Source: CAWJAP01 sp963834365 (GTDB lineage: Bacteria; Acidobacteriota; Vicinamibacteria; Vicinamibacterales; Vicinamibacteraceae). Taken from it: a stretch of DNA of 63,861 bases. The notes under the pieces are model-generated. The model was not told the DNA's origin and made no database searches. It saw nothing but the letters and a program-made list of their open reading frames with translations. This document shows, piece after piece, positions 10,597 to 19,201 of the stretch. The translations under genes and the position numbers were made by a program. Each line of letters starts with the position of its first letter. The first letter of the stretch is position 1. Where the stretch lies: the NCBI GenBank assembly GCA_963834365.1, contig CAWIBS010000001.1, positions 1 to 63,861 of the forward strand, read 5' to 3'.

Positions 10597-11967
10597 ATGG
10601 CTACACGCACTCGGCGGCAGTTTCTCCGTCAGTCCGCTGCGGGTCTGGCGGCCGCCGGCGCCACGGCGGCGTCGGGGAGTCTGCACACGTCCGTCGCCGC
10701 GCGCTCTCAGGATCGCGTCGCCGGATCGAACCGGCGGATCCGCGTCGGGCTGATCGGCTGCGGCGGCATGGGTACCGCGGACCTGCGCGACATGCTTCGC
10801 GCCGGCTCACAATGCGTCGCGCTGTGCGACGTGGACGACGAGCAGAGCACCAAGGTCGGCGAGCTGGTCTCGAAGACGTTCAAGCAGACGCCCGACCTGG
10901 TCACGCGCGACTTCCGAAAGGTGCTCGATCGCCAGGACATCGACGCGGTGATCGTGGGCACGCCGGATCACTGGCATGCCCTCCCCACCGTCATGGCCTG
11001 TCAGGCCGGCAAGGACGTCTATGTCGAGAAGCCGCTGTCGCTCACGATCGGCGAAGGCCGCGTCATGGTGGACGTCGCGCGCCGGCACAACCGCGTCGTG
11101 CAGATGGGCACCCAGCAGCGGAGCGCGACGCATTTCGCCGACGCCGTCGAGTACGTGAAGAGCGGGCAGCTCGGGAAGATCCGCGTCGTGAAGACCTGGG
11201 CGTACCAGGACTGGATGGGGAACATTCCGCACGTGCCCGACAGCGAGCCGCCTGCGACGGTGGACTACGACATGTGGCTGGGTCCGGCGCCGAAGCGCCC
11301 GTTCAACAAGAACCGGTTCCACTTCAATTTCCGGTGGTACTACGACTACTCCGGCGGTCTCATGACCGACTGGGGCGCGCACATGATCGACATCGCGAAC
11401 TGGGGCATGGGCGTGAAGGCGCCGAAGTCCGCGATGTCGGTCGGCGGCAAGTTCGGCTTTCCTGACGATGCCGAGGAGACGCCGGACACGCAGCAGGCGC
11501 TGCTGGAGTACGACGGGTTCAGCATGATCTGGGAGCACGCCACGGCGATCGGCCAGGGGCCGTACATGCGCGATCATGGCGTGGCTTTCCATGGCAACAA
11601 CGGCGTGCTGGTCGTGGACCGCGGCGGGTGGGAAGTCCTGCCGGAGACGGAGACGAAGGACCGCCGCAAGACTTACCGGATGGCGGGCGAGCCGCGGCGC
11701 GGCGCGGGCAATCAGGACTCGCACCTGGCGCACGTCCAGAACTTTCTCGAGTGCATGGACACGCGCGCGCGGCCGCGGTCGGACGTCGAGATCGGCCACA
11801 ACTCGATGATCGCCTGCCATCTCGCCAACATCGCGTTCCGCGTCGGCCGCCGCGTCGCGTGGGATGCGGCTGGCGAGCGCATCGTCGGGGATGCCGACGC
11901 GCAGAAGCTCGTCATGAAGACCTATCGAGCGCCCTGGACGCTCTCGGATCGCATCTCACAGCGCTAG
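10597..11967 (+). CDS. exported Gfo/Idh/MocA-family oxidoreductase
   Basis: A 456-residue protein with a twin-arginine-type signal (TRRQFLRQSAAGLAAAGATAA). The Rossmann fold RVGLIGCGGMGTADL starts near residue 48. The EKPLS active-site strand (VYVEKPLSLTIGE) holds the catalytic Lys of the family. It is followed by a GFO_IDH_MocA C-terminal substrate domain with PAPKRPFNKNRFHFNFRWYYDYSGG. It probably oxidises or epimerises a sugar or inositol-like compound using tightly bound NAD(P). Export through Tat would allow a folded cofactor-loaded enzyme. ATG 10597 is chosen because upstream codons lie in the repeat. The frame is intact, unlike the relative at 62760-63861. Confidence 0.93.
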   Translation: MATRTRRQFLRQSAAGLAAAGATAASGSLHTSVAARSQDRVAGSNRRIRVGLIGCGGMGTADLRDMLRAGSQCVALCDVDDEQSTKVGELVSKTFKQTPDLVTRDFRKVLDRQDIDAVIVGTPDHWHALPTVMACQAGKDVYVEKPLSLTIGEGRVMVDVARRHNRVVQMGTQQRSATHFADAVEYVKSGQLGKIRVVKTWAYQDWMGNIPHVPDSEPPATVDYDMWLGPAPKRPFNKNRFHFNFRWYYDYSGGLMTDWGAHMIDIANWGMGVKAPKSAMSVGGKFGFPDDAEETPDTQQALLEYDGFSMIWEHATAIGQGPYMRDHGVAFHGNNGVLVVDRGGWEVLPETETKDRRKTYRMAGEPRRGAGNQDSHLAHVQNFLECMDTRARPRSDVEIGHNSMIACHLANIAFRVGRRVAWDAAGERIVGDADAQKLVMKTYRAPWTLSDRISQR

Positions 11968-12043
11968 CACGGCGCAATGCTGCGGTAGGATCGCTCGCCG
12001 ACGACAGGCTGCCGCCCTCACGCGGCCCCAGGAGACCAGCTCG

Positions 12044-12481
12044 ATGCCCTTCACGCGTAGGTCCGCGACCGTCCTCAGCCTTGCAATCCTGCTCATGACG
12101 TCAGACACCAGTGCCCAGACGCAGCCGCCCGCGCCAGCTTCGGCGACCACGGCGGGCTCGCGCACCTTCGAAATGCGCACCTACTTCGCGCACCCCGGCA
12201 AGATCGAGGAACTGCACAAGCGCTTCCGCGACCACACGTCCCGCATCTTCAAGAAGCACGGGATGGAGATCGTCGGCTACTGGGTCCCCAACGACAAGCC
12301 GGACGTGATCGTCTACATCCTGGCCTACCCCACGAAGGCGGCCGCCGATGAGTCGTGGAAGGGTTTCCGCGAGGACCCCGAATGGGTGAAGGCGCGGAAG
12401 GAATCGGAGGCCGGCGGCCCGCTCGTTGCCAAGGTCGAATCGGTGTGGCTCCAGGCAACAGACTACTCGCCGGTCCGCTAG
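12044..12481 (+). CDS. NIPSNAP-family protein, exported
   Basis: A 145-residue protein with an N-terminal signal (SATVLSLAILLMTSDTSAQ) and one NIPSNAP-type ferredoxin-like domain (RTFEMRTYFAHPGKIEELHKRF, then IVGYWVPND). It ends with SVWLQATDYSPVR, typical of the family. The molecular function is unknown; single-domain bacterial NIPSNAPs may bind small ligands. It follows the Gfo/Idh gene in the same direction with a 76-base gap and could be cotranscribed. The start is preceded by an AGGAGACC stretch. Confidence 0.88.
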   Translation: MPFTRRSATVLSLAILLMTSDTSAQTQPPAPASATTAGSRTFEMRTYFAHPGKIEELHKRFRDHTSRIFKKHGMEIVGYWVPNDKPDVIVYILAYPTKAAADESWKGFREDPEWVKARKESEAGGPLVAKVESVWLQATDYSPVR

Positions 12482-12493
12482 CCATGGGGCAAG

Positions 12494-12517
12494 GTCCGGC
12501 TGAAGCCGGACACTACG
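12494..12517. repeat. short hairpin repeat GTCCGGCTGAAGCCGGAC + CACTAC
   Basis: Perfect 7-bp stem with GTCCGGCTGAAGCCGGAC, followed by the conserved flank ACTACG. The same unit occurs at 16913, inverted at 16978, and at 56204. It lies directly after the NIPSNAP stop and could act as a 3'-end stabiliser. Confidence 0.75.
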
Positions 12518-12564
12518 ACGCAAGCCCGGCCACGGGCTGAGCTCTAATCCGACAGTAGCTCGCC

Positions 12565-12672
12565 TGGGTTGACAAAGTCGGCGCAGGCCTTTAGCGCGTG
12601 CCCGGGCCCGCATTCGGCCGGGCTAAAGCGCCGGCGCCGACCTGGCGGGCCCGACGCAACGTGAGCTCAGGG
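12565..12672. repeat. composite palindromic repeat, degenerate copy B
   Basis: Same order of blocks as copy A (GTTGACAAAGTCGGCGCAGG, CCCGGGCCCGCATT, GGCGGGCCC, GTGAGCTCAGGG) but both inner palindromes carry extra CG dinucleotides (CTTTAGCGCGTG, GCTAAAGCGCCGGC). It is therefore an older or mutated copy. It lies between the NIPSNAP and TldD-like genes. Confidence 0.75.
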
Positions 12673-12768
12673 CTTAGCTCTAGAGCGAACGGGATCACCA
12701 ACTGTGGACGTTCGCTTAATCTGATCGAGGCGTTGACGTACTCAGCGTCCACATCAACTGGAGCTGCC

Positions 12769-14553
12769 ATGACGCTTCGCGACAGCGTACGACGCATCCG
12801 CCTGTCCCGCGAGCTTTCGCGGCCGGCCGGATTCAGCCTCGCCGCCTTGATCCTCGTCCTGCTCCTCGTGCCGGCCGCGTCGCTGAACGGCCGGGCGCAG
12901 GCACCCGCCGCGGCTGATGCGCTGCTCGCGCTGCTCAAGTCCGAGCTGCAGCGGAATCTCGACGGCCTGAAGAAGGAGCCGGTCCCACCCTACTTCGCCA
13001 GCTACGCGGTGCACGACGTCCGCAGCACGAGCGTGCGCACGTCATTCGGTGCGCTCGTGGGAAGCGATCAGAGCCGGTTCCGCAATGCCGTGGTCGACGT
13101 TCGAGTCGGGAGCTACGACCTGGACAACACTCACGAGATCCGCGGCGAGGGTTTCGGCGGGTTTGCGGGCTTCAGCCGGACGCCGCTGCCCTTGGCGGAC
13201 GAGAAGGGCGAAAACGAGGCGGCGTTACGCGCGGCGCTCTGGCGGGCCACCGATCGCAAGTTCAAGCAGGCCTCCGAACGCCTGACGCAGGTCAAGACGA
13301 ACCTTGCCGCCAAGGTGCAGGAAGAGCAGCCGGTGCCCGACCTCTCACGCGAGGAGCCGCAGGTCTTCGCCGCCGCCGCAGCCAGGGACGTCACCGTGGA
13401 TATCCCGCTGTGGGAGAAGCGCCTTCGCCGCGTCTCCGCGCCGTTCGCCGAGCAGTCGCGCGTGTTCATGGCTGATGCCGCGCTGAGCGTGCAGGCCCAC
13501 ACACGCCACTTCGTGAGCTCCGAGGGATCGGCGATCGTCACGAGCGACACCTCGTCCAGGCTGATGCTCACGGCCATGACCAAGGCAGACGACGGCATGG
13601 AGCTGCCGCTCTACAAGACGTATTTCGCCAAGCGGCCCGACCAGCTGCCGACCGAGGAGCAGCTGCTCCGCGACGTGGGCGAGATGATCACGCAGCTCGA
13701 GGCTCTTCGAACGGCGCCCGCGATTGACGCCTATACCGGTCCGGCGATTCTCTCGGGACGAGCCGCCGGCGTCTTCTTCCACGAGATCTTCGGGCACCGC
13801 ATCGAGGGGCATCGCACCAAGCGCTCGGACGACGCGCAGACCTTCGCGAAGAAGCTCAACGAGCGCGTGCTCCCGCCGTTCATCAGTGTCGCCTTCGATC
13901 CCACGCTCGAGCGCGACGGCAACACCGAGCTCGTCGGCCATTACGCGTATGACGACGAGGGCGTCAAGGCCCGGCGGGTGCTGGCGGTGGACAAGGGGAT
14001 CCTCAAGACGTTCCTCATGAGCCGCGCGCCGGTGCCGGGCATCCTGCAGTCGAACGGCCACGGCCGCGCGATGCCCGGTCTCGCCCCCGTCTCGCGCCAG
14101 TCGAACCTCGTCGTCGAGTCCGCCGAAGCCATGCCGCTCGACGATCTCGTGCAGCGGCTCAAGCAGGAGGTGCGCACGCAAGGCAAGCCGTACGGCCTGC
14201 TCTTTCAGAACATCGAGGGCGGGTTCACGTTCACGGGCCGGATGATGCCGAACGCGTTCAACGTCCTGCCGAACCTCGTTTACCGTGTCTACCCGGACGA
14301 TCGGCCGATGGAGCTCGTCCGCGGCGTCGATCTGATCGGGACGCCGCTCACGACCTTCGGGCGGATCGTCGCGGCGAGCCGCGAGCGCGAGACGTTCAAC
14401 GGCATGTGCGGCGCCGAAAGCGGCAGCGTGCCGGTTTCCGCCTCGTCGCCGGCGCTGCTCATTGGCGAGGTCGAGGTGCAGAAGAAGCAGCAGTCGCAGG
14501 AAGCGCTTCCTGTATTGCCGGCACCGCCGACGAAAACGAAGACCGAGGAGTGA
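12769..14553 (+). CDS. exported TldD/PmbA-family metallopeptidase, zinc site intact
   Basis: A 594-residue protein with a long N-terminal signal/anchor (SLAALILVLLLVPAASLNG). It has the TldD/PmbA fold, ending in the C-terminal domain with NGHGRA and the GSVPVSASSPALLIGEVEV block. The TldD zinc motif HExxxH is present as HEIFGH at residues 338-343, so this copy should be catalytic. Family members are cytosolic proteases that mature modified peptides and act as a TldD-TldE heterodimer; this one is predicted to act outside the cytoplasm. It is followed after 8 bases by a paralogue without the motif. The start at 12769 is preceded by GGAGCTGCC. Confidence 0.9.
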   Translation: MTLRDSVRRIRLSRELSRPAGFSLAALILVLLLVPAASLNGRAQAPAAADALLALLKSELQRNLDGLKKEPVPPYFASYAVHDVRSTSVRTSFGALVGSDQSRFRNAVVDVRVGSYDLDNTHEIRGEGFGGFAGFSRTPLPLADEKGENEAALRAALWRATDRKFKQASERLTQVKTNLAAKVQEEQPVPDLSREEPQVFAAAAARDVTVDIPLWEKRLRRVSAPFAEQSRVFMADAALSVQAHTRHFVSSEGSAIVTSDTSSRLMLTAMTKADDGMELPLYKTYFAKRPDQLPTEEQLLRDVGEMITQLEALRTAPAIDAYTGPAILSGRAAGVFFHEIFGHRIEGHRTKRSDDAQTFAKKLNERVLPPFISVAFDPTLERDGNTELVGHYAYDDEGVKARRVLAVDKGILKTFLMSRAPVPGILQSNGHGRAMPGLAPVSRQSNLVVESAEAMPLDDLVQRLKQEVRTQGKPYGLLFQNIEGGFTFTGRMMPNAFNVLPNLVYRVYPDDRPMELVRGVDLIGTPLTTFGRIVAASRERETFNGMCGAESGSVPVSASSPALLIGEVEVQKKQQSQEALPVLPAPPTKTKTEE

Positions 14554-14561
14554 GGAGCGCC

Positions 14562-16347
14562 ATGCGTCGCCTGATCGGCGTTGCGGCCCTGGCCGCCGTT
14601 CTGTCCACCGTGCCCGCGCGCGCCCAGAACAGCCCGCTCCTGCAGGCGATGCAGGACGAGCTGACCCGCTCGATGTCGGGGTTGAAGCTGAAGGACCAGC
14701 CGCCCCCGTACTACATCGCCTACACGCTCGAGGACGCAGCGGTGACCGACGCCAGCGCGGCGCTCGGCGCGCTCGTCTCGCAGAACGCGCGCCGGGGCCG
14801 GATGATACGGGTCGAGGTGCGGGTCGGCGACTACAATCGGGACAGTTCGCGCTTCATCAGCTTCGACCGCGACCCCGGCATGTCCTCCATGCTCGCGACG
14901 GGTGTCGTCTTCTGCACGCTCGACGATGACATGAACGTCCTGCGGCGGCAGCTGTGGCTGACGACCGACGCCGCCTACAAACGCGCGGTGAGCGTGTACT
15001 CGAAGAAGCTGGCGTCCCTGCAGAACCAGGTGACGTCCGATCCCATTCCCGATTTCTCACGCGAGACGCCGCAGGAGCGCATCCTGCCGACGCCGGCGCC
15101 CTCCGCGCCGATCGGCAACTGGGCGGCGACGCTGCGCGAGGTCTCGGCGGCGTTCGCCTCTCCGGACGTCTCCTCGTCGAGCGCTGCACTCACCACCGTT
15201 CAGGGGACTCGCTACTACATCAACAGTGAAGGCTTCAAGACGGTCGCTCCCCTGCAGATGGCGGTAGCTGCGGGCCAGTGCCGAAACCCAGGCCGAGGAC
15301 GGCATGGCGTTGCGCGACGGGTTTGCGATCCACGCGCGCGGCCTCGACCAATTGCCCGCCGCATCCGGGATCGTCGCCCGCGCGCGCGCGCTGGCGAAGG
15401 GTCTCGGCGAACTGCGCAAGGCGCCGATTGGCGAGGACTACACCGGGCCGGTCCTGGTGGAGGGCGAGGCCGCGTCCGAGCTGCTGGCGCAGACGTTCGT
15501 GCCGCTGTTCCTCAGCGTGCGGGCCGCCGACGCGGAGAATCGCCAGATGACGGGGTCCCGCGGCCCGTCGAGCCCGTACCTGACGCGCGTCGGGATGAAG
15601 ATTCTGCCCGACAGCCTCTCGGTCAGTGACACACCCTCCCTGGCGCGCTTCGAAAGCCATGACGTGCCTGGCGCCTATGCCGTGGACGATGAAGGCGTAC
15701 CGGCGCAGGATGTGGTGCTCGCCGAGAACGGAACGCTGAAAGCCATGCTCACGAGCCGCACGCCGCAACGCGGCTTTCTCACTTCGAACGGGCACGCCCG
15801 CGGGGGCAGCGCGCAGGCGAGTGTGTTCCAGCTCCAGTCCTCGTCGCCGGTGCCCGCATCGAAACTCAAGGAGAGCTATCTGGCTCGACTCAAGCAGGAT
15901 GGCCGGCCCTTCGGGTACATCGTTCGCGCGATCGCCAACCCGGCGCTGACTCGATCGCTCGGCGACGACTCCCCGATGTCGATGATGATGATGATGGGGG
16001 GCGCTCCCCAGGGACCGCGCGGGGGTGGCCCTACCGTCGTCCAGGCTGTGAAGGTGACGCCCGATGGGAAGGAAGAGCTCGTCCGCGGTCTCCGGTTCGC
16101 CACCGTGTCGCACACCGCCTACCGCGATATCCTCGACGCGTCACAGGAGCGTACGCTCTACACGTATCGCGCCTCGCCGCCACCTGAAACCCGTGTGTCG
16201 TTCTTCAGCATTCCCGGGGCCCTGGGAACCGACGTCACCGTCTCGCTCATCGCGCCGAGCCTGCTGTTTGCGGAGCTCGAGCTCGAAAAACCGGACACCG
16301 TTCACCAGCGTCCGCCGATCGTGCCCTCGCCGCTGTCTTCCCGCTGA
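14562..16347 (+). CDS. exported TldE-like paralogue lacking the zinc motif (frameshifted)
   Basis: About 595 residues, paralogous to the gene before it (same LLxxMxDELxRSMSGLK opening, same YTGPVLVEGEAA block). Where the upstream protein has HEIFGH this one reads QTFVPLFL, so the zinc ligands are absent. This mirrors the TldD (active) / TldE (inactive) pair of enterobacteria and suggests a secreted heterodimer. A cleavable signal (IGVAALAAVLSTVPARAQ) is present. One surplus G near 15267 breaks the frame; beyond it SAETQAEDGMALRDGFAIH continues cleanly. A run of Met (SMMMMMGG) lies near 15975. The start follows GAGGAGTGAGGAGCGCC and overlaps the ribosome-binding context of the upstream stop. 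Confidence 0.87.
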
Positions 16348-16411
16348 GCGCTCGCGACACGTTCCAGCCGCGTCGAGGCAGGCCCGACGCTGCACCCTCG
16401 GGCCTGCGGCA

Positions 16412-16735
16412 TCAGGCGACCGGCTGCTCGTTGATCGGCTCGTTGATCGCTCGTTTCGGCGCGCTCTCCGGCGCTGCCGCTGTGGCCTCCGCGACGCGCT
16501 CGACCTCGATCGAGCAGTCCGTCAGGAGCGCCGCGATCGCACCGACCCCGGCCAGCACGGGCGCGAAGACCGCACCGACGAGGCCGACCGTCAACGGAAA
16601 TTCCGCCACGGTCCGATCTTTCTGCTTGATGACGATGCGACGGACGTTGCCTTCACGTATGAGGCGCGCGACGTGATCGAGGAGTTGTCCGCCCTCGGCC
16701 TTGATTGACTCCCACACGGTCTTCTCGGCTGCCAT
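16412..16735 (-). CDS. DUF4342-type small membrane protein
   Basis: A 107-residue protein. An amphipathic N-terminus (WESIKAEGGQLLDHVARLIREGN) is followed by a basic strand segment (VRRIVIKQKDRTVAEFPLTVG), one hydrophobic helix (VGLVGAVFAPVLAGVGAIAALL) and an acidic tail. This matches the DUF4342 family, often annotated as ubiquitin-associated-like. No function is established. It stands alone, convergent with the TldE-like gene. The start is preceded by GGAGGGACCA. Confidence 0.8.
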   Translation of the reverse strand: MAAEKTVWESIKAEGGQLLDHVARLIREGNVRRIVIKQKDRTVAEFPLTVGLVGAVFAPVLAGVGAIAALLTDCSIEVERVAEATAAAPESAPKRAINEPINEQPVA

Positions 16736-16912
16736 TGGTCCCTCCGGAATGGATCAGATTGATCTGACGAGGGGCGGCGGCGTGAAGTTCGCCCCGTCGC
16801 GACGATTCGGGCGGCAATGGCTTTACCTCTCGCCAACAACTTTCAGCTGGCCGGCTTCGTAACCTCCAAGGAGCGCCGCCGGGAAGCGGGTACCGACGGT
16901 GGAGGACTTGCG

Positions 16913-16999
16913 GTCCGGCTGAAGCCGGACACTACGCCAGGCTGGCGGGACACTATCGCATGCGGGAACTGAAGATGTAGTGTCCGGCTTCAGCCGGAC
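16913..16999. repeat. facing pair of GTCCGGC hairpins in the leader of the methyltransferase gene
   Basis: The unit GTCCGGCTGAAGCCGGAC + ACTACG (16913-16936) is followed by its inverse GTAGTGTCCGGCTTCAGCC (16976-16999). The two can fold individually or pair with each other over about 24 bp. The inner spacer contains a second GACACTAT copy. The downstream hairpin ends 12 bases before the ATG of the homocysteine methyltransferase. Confidence 0.75.
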
Positions 17000-17011
17000 C
17001 CGGAGAGTGCC

Positions 17012-17983
17012 ATGACACGTTACCGATCCTCGCTGCCGCAGCTCGGCGCCGACCTGTTCCTGACCGACGGTGGCATCGAGACGACGCTCATCTTCCATCA
17101 GGGCCTGGACCTGCCGGATTTCGCGGCGTTCCACCTGCTGGCCTCGCCCGCGGGCGCCGCCAACCTGATTGCCTACTACGTCCCGTATGCCGAAATGGCG
17201 CGCCGGTTCGGGACGGGGCTGATTCTCGAGAGTCCCACGTGGCGCGCGAACGCCGACTGGGGCACTCGACTCGGCTACTCGGCCGGTGCGCTGGGCGAGA
17301 TCAACCGCGAGGCGATTCGCCTGCTCGACAACGTTCGCCAGGCTTACCAGTCCGACCTCGTGCCGATCGTCGTCAGCGGCTGCGTAGGTCCACGCGGCGA
17401 CGGCTACGTCCCGGATCGGGCGATGTCGGCGGCGCAGGCCGAGGCCTATCATCGGCCGCAGATCGAGACGTTCGCGGACACGGCTGCCGACATGGTGTGC
17501 GCCATCACCATGACCAGCGTGGACGAGGCGCTGGGCATCGCGCGGGCGGCCAGGGGCGTCCACATGCCGGTGGCATTGTCTTTCACCGTGGAAACGGACG
17601 GGCGCCTGCCGACCGGGCAGACGCTCCAGGACGCCATCGTGCAGATCGACGAGGCGACCGGGGCCTATCCCGCCTACTACATGATCAACTGCGCGCACCC
17701 GGCGCACTTCGAGCGCGTGCTCGCCTCGTCCGATCCCTGGGTCTCGAGAATCCGCGGGCTTCGCGCCAACGCATCGCGCATGAGTCATGCCGAGCTGAAC
17801 GAGTCCCCCACGCTCGACACCGGCAATCCGCACGAGCTCGCGGGCGAGTATGCGCAGATCAAGACGCGCCTGCCTCAGCTCACCGTGATGGGGGGATGCT
17901 GTGGCACGGACCACCGCCACGTCGAGCAGATGGCGACAGCCTGCCTGCCGCTCTTCCGCCAGTCGCTGCACACAGACCAGTGA
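17012..17983 (+). CDS. homocysteine S-methyltransferase-family protein
   Basis: A 323-residue single-domain TIM barrel. TDGGIETTLIFHQG opens the fold. The three zinc/thiol-ligand cysteines expected for this family are present: C227 in INCAHP and C296-C297 in GGCCGTDHRH. The enzyme transfers a methyl group from a donor such as S-methylmethionine, betaine-like compounds or SAM to homocysteine to form methionine. The absence of folate- and cobalamin-binding domains excludes a MetH-like role. The donor is not determinable. The leader holds two facing hairpins. GGAGAGTGCC precedes the ATG. Confidence 0.9.
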   Translation: MTRYRSSLPQLGADLFLTDGGIETTLIFHQGLDLPDFAAFHLLASPAGAANLIAYYVPYAEMARRFGTGLILESPTWRANADWGTRLGYSAGALGEINREAIRLLDNVRQAYQSDLVPIVVSGCVGPRGDGYVPDRAMSAAQAEAYHRPQIETFADTAADMVCAITMTSVDEALGIARAARGVHMPVALSFTVETDGRLPTGQTLQDAIVQIDEATGAYPAYYMINCAHPAHFERVLASSDPWVSRIRGLRANASRMSHAELNESPTLDTGNPHELAGEYAQIKTRLPQLTVMGGCCGTDHRHVEQMATACLPLFRQSLHTDQ

Positions 17984-18260
17984 CCAGTGACGAGTGACGA
18001 ATGACGAATGACCGAAGACCGCACTGAAGACTGAAGACCGGGCTACAGCCCAGACTGAAGTGAGCTCCCAATGCACGCCGGACCTAAAGGTCCGGGCCTA
18101 CCGGGGAGGCCGCGGCAGGATCGGTAGGGCGGGGCTTCAGCCCCGCCGACGGGGACCGCAGACCGTAGACTGAAGACCGAAGACCGGGCTACAGGTTACG
18201 GGCTGCAAGCCGCCCGGACCGAAGACTGAAGACCGAAGACCGAAGACTGACGAACGCGTC
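17972..18260. repeat. degenerate tandem repeats (GACTGAAGACCGAA) with two embedded hairpins
   Basis: Two blocks (17975-18060 and 18160-18255) are built from variants of GACTGAAGACCGAAGACC and GACCAGTGACGAGTGACGAA. Between them lie the palindromes CGGACCTAAAGGTCCG (18079-18094) and GGCGGGGCTTCAGCCCCGCC (18128-18147). The region has no gene and separates two genes with convergent stops. Confidence 0.8.
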
Positions 18261-18264
18261 AGCT

Positions 18265-19188
18265 TCAGCGGGGGGGCGGCAGCGGAGATGAAGCCGCCGG
18301 CTTGCCGTCGATGGTGTGCGCCTCCATCAGCTCGACACGAGTGCCGTCGGGATCGAACAGGTTGACCTGGCGTCTGCGGTTGATGCCGGTGCGAACCGTC
18401 ACTGGACGGGTGTAGCCGGCCCGTGCCGGACGGGTGTCGAGCGCCGCAACCGCCTTGTCGACGTCGGGAACGACCAGGCAGATGTGATGCGCGGTCCCAC
18501 GGTCCGCGGGCGCCGGCAGGTCGCGATACAGCATGAACTCGAGATAGTCCGTCCCGTCCGGCACGCGCATGTTCACCCAGCTGAGGGTCTGGGAGTTCGC
18601 CGCGCTGCCACGCCAGAACTCCTCGAGACCAAGGATGCCGTTGTAGAAGGCGGTCGCGGCCTCGAGGCTCCCGACCAGGATGCCTACGTGCAACGCGCGT
18701 TCCGACAGGCGCGATGCCGGCATGTGCTGGCCGCGATCCTTCGCCGTCCAGCTGTCCGGCTGATACTCCACGATCTCGACGTTGTGGCCGTCCGCGTCCT
18801 TGATCATGAAGTTCTTGTTGCCGGTGCGGCCCTTGCCGACCGTCTGCGGCACGCTCACGCCCCGTGACGCCAGATACAGGCGCATCCGATCGGCATCGTC
18901 CGTGTAGAACGCGATGTGATTGAGCTGACCCTGCCCCGCTGACGGACGGTTGAACAGCTCGATCCATTGATCGTCGTTGATCTTGACGAAGGCGATGTCC
19001 ACGGTGCCGTCCGTCTTCGGCAGCGTGAAGGGTTCCTGATAGCCAAGCAGGCCCTGATAGAACTCACGAGCCCTGGCCAGATCGCTGACGAAGACGGCCA
19101 GATGGGCCAGCCCGAGGATCCTCGGCCGCGATGGAGGCGCTTGGGAAACGAGCGCGAGGCCGACGAGCGCCGCAAGCAGCACCTTCAT
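18265..19188 (-). CDS. exported two-domain VOC (glyoxalase-like) protein
   Basis: A 307-residue protein with a short hydrophobic signal (KVLLAALVGLALVSQAPPSRP) and two vicinal-oxygen-chelate modules. The first begins LGLAHLAVFVSDLARAREFYQGLLGY and the second LHVGILVGSLEAATAFYNGILGLEE. Each has the His and Glu positions that bind a divalent metal (AHLAVF...IELF; HVGIL...LEFM; HHICLV...VELM). Such proteins include extradiol dioxygenases and glyoxalases. Export suggests an unusual location. The ATG at 19188 is preferred over a TTG at 19197. It starts 13 bases after the SulP stop, so an operon is likely. Confidence 0.85.
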   Translation of the reverse strand: MKVLLAALVGLALVSQAPPSRPRILGLAHLAVFVSDLARAREFYQGLLGYQEPFTLPKTDGTVDIAFVKINDDQWIELFNRPSAGQGQLNHIAFYTDDADRMRLYLASRGVSVPQTVGKGRTGNKNFMIKDADGHNVEIVEYQPDSWTAKDRGQHMPASRLSERALHVGILVGSLEAATAFYNGILGLEEFWRGSAANSQTLSWVNMRVPDGTDYLEFMLYRDLPAPADRGTAHHICLVVPDVDKAVAALDTRPARAGYTRPVTVRTGINRRRQVNLFDPDGTRVELMEAHTIDGKPAASSPLPPPR

Positions 19189-19201
19189 GGGCGTCAACCG
19201 C

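Noticed and set aside
16736..17011. SAM or cobalamin riboswitch before the homocysteine methyltransferase
   Set aside because: No B12-box or SAM-box core was found; the structure there is explained by two repeat hairpins.
17972..18260. Possible CRISPR array
   Set aside because: Repeat units vary in length and sequence, there are no unique spacers of constant size, and no cas gene is present.
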